From positions 5,072,001 to 5,136,000 of the forward strand of contig NZ_PGET01000001.1 in NCBI RefSeq assembly GCF_002797975.1: a stretch of DNA of 64,000 nucleotides. Direction: 5' to 3'. The translations under genes were made by a program, and so were the position numbers. The DNA comes from [Clostridium] celerecrescens 18A. GTDB lineage: Bacteria > Bacillota > Clostridia > Lachnospirales > Lachnospiraceae. Under the pieces are notes generated by a model. It ran no database searches and was not told the DNA's origin. It worked only from the letters and a program-made list of their open reading frames with translations. Shown here piece by piece: positions 61,621 to 64,000 of the stretch (position 1 is the first letter of the stretch; the number at the start of each line of letters is the position of its first letter).

Positions 61621-61658
61621 GAACATAAACGAACATTAACAATGAACATAAACGAACA
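61621..61658 (+). repeat. phased GAACA direct repeats, candidate repressor operator
   Basis: GAACATAAACGAACA occurs at 61621-61635 and, identically, at 61644-61658. The array thus has four GAACA units starting at 61621, 61631, 61644 and 61654. It starts 3 bp after the -10, so a bound protein would block transcription. The regulator is not in the window; DeoR- and GntR-type repressors often control such operons. Confidence 0.7.
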
Positions 61659-61667
61659 AAAATCCGT

Positions 61668-61696
61668 TTCGGCACCAATGAGTTTCCGTGCCGGAA
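61668..61696 (+). promoter_or_regulatory. leader hairpin of the sugar-acid operon
   Basis: TTCGGCAC (61668-61675) pairs with GTGCCGGAA (61688-61696) with one bulge. It ends about 10 bp before the GAAGGGAGAGG ribosome site. Confidence 0.4.
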
Positions 61697-61721
61697 CTGG
61701 TGCAGAGAAGGGAGAGGAACT

Positions 61722-63029
61722 ATGCCTCAATGTATTGTGGTAGCAGATGATCTGACAGGAGCAAATGCCACAGGGGTTCTGCTTAAGAAGATGAATTACA
61801 GAACCTACACCGTAATGAATTCGGAACGGTTGAATCTGTCCCTGTTCGATCAGTGTGATTGTATTATGTATCCAACAGACAGCAGAGCGGCAAGCAGCGA
61901 GACCGCTTACAACCGGGTATTTAACGTGACCAACCTTTTGAAAAATGAAGAGGTCAAGGTTTATGCAAAGCGTATTGACAGCACTCTCAGAGGAAATGTC
62001 GGGAGTGAGACGGATGCTTTTTTAGATGCTCTGGGACCGGATTATACTGCCATCTGTGCCCCGTGCTTTCCGGCTTCGGGAAGAATCGTGATCGGAGGGT
62101 ACATGATGGTAAAGGGGCTTCCCCTTCACAAAACGGAGGCGGCCCTGGACCCAAAGACTCCTGTATTTACATCGGATGTGAAGAAAGTTTTTGAAAATCA
62201 AAGTAGATACAAAGTGGGAAGCATCCAGATGAACGGCATGATGGAAGGAAAGCATGCACTGGCGGAACGGATCAGAGGGCTTGCAAAGGCTGGATGCAGG
62301 ATCATCGTTATGGACTGTGTGACCCAGGAGGATTTAGACCTGATCGCTGATGCGTCCATTACAAGCGGGATCAAATTTGCTGCAGTGGATCCAGGCGTGT
62401 TTACTTCCACCGTCGCAAGAAAGCGGATTGTCCCGCCGGACAGGGGGAAAGAGAACAAGATATTGGCTGTAGTGGGAAGCGTAAATCCTGTGACAAGAAA
62501 ACAGATGGAAGAGCTTTGGCTGACCCAGCGGACTGCTTATAACATTTTTGTTTCCGCTGCCAGATTCCTGGAGAATGAAGAGAGCCGGGAGGAAGAAATC
62601 AAACGGGCGGTAACGGAGGTTTTAGCTGCCAGCGAGTCTTATGAAATCCTTACTGTTACAGGGGATGGGATTTATCCGGAAAACAGGGTGGATTTTAAGC
62701 GGTACGAACCCGGCTATCCAGGTGGGATTGATGAGATGACCAGGCTGATTTGTGATTCCTTTGCAGAAATTACCCGCCGGGTGTTTACATATAACAGCGG
62801 CTATCAAGGGATCTACAGCAGCGGCGGAGATATTACGGTGGCCATCTGCCGGAAGTTTAACACCGCCGGCTTATGTCTCCTTGATGAGGTTCTTCCCCTT
62901 GCTGCCTACGGGAAGTTTTTAAAGGGGGATTTCGAAGGGGTGTCCATTATAACAAAGGGGGGGATGGTAGGAGAGCCAGATGCAGCCAACCGGTGCATTA
63001 CTTATTTAAAAGAGAAACTATTTATGTAA
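61722..63029 (+). CDS. four-carbon acid sugar kinase (DUF1537 / OtnK-DtnK type)
   Basis: The 435-residue kinase starts with VVADDLTGANATGV, the N-terminal signature of the four-carbon acid sugar kinases, and has KRIDSTLRGNVGSE in the substrate site. The C-terminal nucleotide-binding half includes SSGGDITVAI and IITKGGMVGE. Known members phosphorylate D-threonate, D-erythronate or 3-dehydrotetronate. A PdxA-family dehydrogenase follows 41 bp later, which fits the D-threonate/D-erythronate route to dihydroxyacetone phosphate. AAGGGAGAGG precedes the ATG. Which stereoisomer is used cannot be told from the sequence. Confidence 0.87.
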   Translation: MPQCIVVADDLTGANATGVLLKKMNYRTYTVMNSERLNLSLFDQCDCIMYPTDSRAASSETAYNRVFNVTNLLKNEEVKVYAKRIDSTLRGNVGSETDAFLDALGPDYTAICAPCFPASGRIVIGGYMMVKGLPLHKTEAALDPKTPVFTSDVKKVFENQSRYKVGSIQMNGMMEGKHALAERIRGLAKAGCRIIVMDCVTQEDLDLIADASITSGIKFAAVDPGVFTSTVARKRIVPPDRGKENKILAVVGSVNPVTRKQMEELWLTQRTAYNIFVSAARFLENEESREEEIKRAVTEVLAASESYEILTVTGDGIYPENRVDFKRYEPGYPGGIDEMTRLICDSFAEITRRVFTYNSGYQGIYSSGGDITVAICRKFNTAGLCLLDEVLPLAAYGKFLKGDFEGVSIITKGGMVGEPDAANRCITYLKEKLFM

Positions 63030-63070
63030 ACTATTTATTAACCATAAACTAATAACTGGAGGAAATAAAT

Positions 63071-64000
63071 ATGAGTAAACCACTAATCATTATACCCATA
63101 GGAGATCCGGCGGGCATTGGTCCGGAGATCGTTGCAAAGGCGCTTGCAGAGCCAAGAGTCACTGAGGCGGCCTGCTGTATTGCAGTTGGGGACAAAAAGA
63201 TCATGGAGCAGGCCATCAGGATCACTGGGGCAGATTTAAGGATCAGGACGGTAAAGGGGCCGGAGGAGGGGAACTTTGAAAAAGGAATATTAAACCTCAT
63301 TGACCTGGATAACGTAGATATGGACCAGTTTGCATTCGGAGAGGTCAGCGGAATGTGCGGCAGGGCCGCCTATGAATACATTGAGGAAAGCATCAGGCTG
63401 GCAAACGAAGGAAGGGCGGATGCGGTTGCAACCACTCCTATCAACAAGGAGTCCTTAAGGGCGGCAGGCATTCCATTTATCGGTCATACGGAGATATTCA
63501 GTGCCCTGACGGAGACAGAGGATCCGCTTACCATGTTTGAGACCAACGGGCTGAGGGTCTTCTTCCTGACCAGGCATGTATCCTTAAGAAACATGCTGGA
63601 TATGGTGACCAGGGAGCGGATCAAGGATTATGTAAAGCGCTGCCTTGAGGCATTAAAGCGGCTTGGGGTAGAGGATGGGACCATGGCGGTTGCAGGGCTG
63701 AATCCTCACTGCGGGGAACATGGTCTGTTCGGTGACGAAGAGGTGAGGGAGATCATCCCAGCCGTATTGGAATTGCAGGAAGAAGGCTATCCGGTGGCAG
63801 GCCCGATCGGGGCAGATTCCGTGTTCCATCAGGCTGCTCAGGGGCGGTTTAACAGTGTGCTTTCCCTGTACCACGACCAGGGACATATAGCCACAAAAAC
63901 CCTGGATTTTGACCGGACCATTGCCATTACCAACGGGATGCCCATCCTGCGCACCTCGGTGGACCATGGCACGGCCTTTGATATTGCAGGAACCGGAAAG
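63071..64000 (+). CDS. PdxA-family 4-phospho-acid dehydrogenase (PdxA2-like), cut by window end
   Basis: 310 codons are visible and the stop lies beyond the window. The start [20 protein letters not shown] is typical of Pdx[26 protein letters not shown] and the final [10 protein letters not shown] contain the three metal-binding His residues and the substrate loop. In vitamin B6 synthesis PdxA oxidises 4-phosphohydroxythreonine. Next to a four-carbon acid sugar kinase the PdxA2 role is more likely: oxidation and decarboxylation of 4-phospho-D-threonate or -erythronate to dihydroxyacetone phosphate. CTGGAGGAA lies 8 bp before the ATG. Confidence 0.92.
   Translation, partial: MSKPLIIIPIGDPAGIGPEIVAKALAEPRVTEAACCIAVGDKKIMEQAIRITGADLRIRTVKGPEEGNFEKGILNLIDLDNVDMDQFAFGEVSGMCGRAAYEYIEESIRLANEGRADAVATTPINKESLRAAGIPFIGHTEIFSALTETEDPLTMFETNGLRVFFLTRHVSLRNMLDMVTRERIKDYVKRCLEALKRLGVEDGTMAVAGLNPHCGEHGLFGDEEVREIIPAVLELQEEGYPVAGPIGADSVFHQAAQGRFNSVLSLYHDQGHIATKTLDFDRTIAITNGMPILRTSVDHGTAFDIAGTGK

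Overview
The window looks like a chromosomal segment of a mid-GC clostridial Firmicute, most likely Lachnospiraceae of the Lacrimispora / [Clostridium] saccharolyticum type. This rests on strong AGGAGG ribosome sites, sigma-A promoters, a Trp T-box, a TPP riboswitch, short-type LysA and ThiC, a giant fused CoA-dehydratase activase, and many sugar-catabolism genes. The organism call is inference; no rRNA is present.

Layout. 1-3.6 kb: an FtsX-type ABC permease (5' end outside the window) and its HlyD-like adaptor. 3.7-5.1 kb (-): a secreted cell-wall-binding-repeat protein. 5.5-6.8 kb: two paired genes of unknown function. 7-11.2 kb (-): a 1420-residue activase/dehydratase-like protein. 11.5-14.9 kb: corA, a rhomboid-like membrane protein and pyk, with a 52-bp tandem repeat between the first two. 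15.1-16.4 kb: lysA with a structured leader. 16.9-19.5 kb: a small orphan gene, an M20 peptidase (-) and a subtilisin-like protease. 20.3-25.6 kb: recA (with an SOS box), recX, rny and a D-Ala-D-Ala carboxypeptidase.

25.9-35.8 kb is an arabinose locus: abfA-araA-araB-araD-araR in one run behind an extended -10 promoter with a candidate AraR operator, then an MFS transporter (-) and two AraC-type regulators. 36.3-40.1 kb: a cold-shock gene (-) and lacZ. 40.2-43.7 kb: an orphan serine recombinase (-), a 32-bp perfect palindrome and a chemoreceptor. 43.9-49.3 kb: a PRD regulator followed by a phospho-beta-glucosidase and a lactose/cellobiose-type PTS (IIB, IIC, IIA).

49.4-53.9 kb (-) is thiC-thiW-thiM-thiE-thiD under a TPP riboswitch, combining pyrimidine synthesis with thiazole salvage. 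53.9-60.7 kb (-) is a complete trpEGDCFBA operon under a T-box with a UGG (Trp) specifier. 60.9-61.4 kb (-): a GNAT acetyltransferase. 61.6-64.0 kb: a four-carbon acid sugar kinase and a PdxA-type dehydrogenase (cut by the window end), likely a D-threonate/D-erythronate catabolic pair, behind a strong promoter followed by four phased GAACA repeats.

No tRNA, rRNA, CRISPR array, prophage or complete insertion sequence was seen. The least explained signals are the 52-bp repeats supplying the ribosome site of the rhomboid-like gene, the GAACA repeat operator, the palindrome beside the orphan recombinase, and several leader hairpins.
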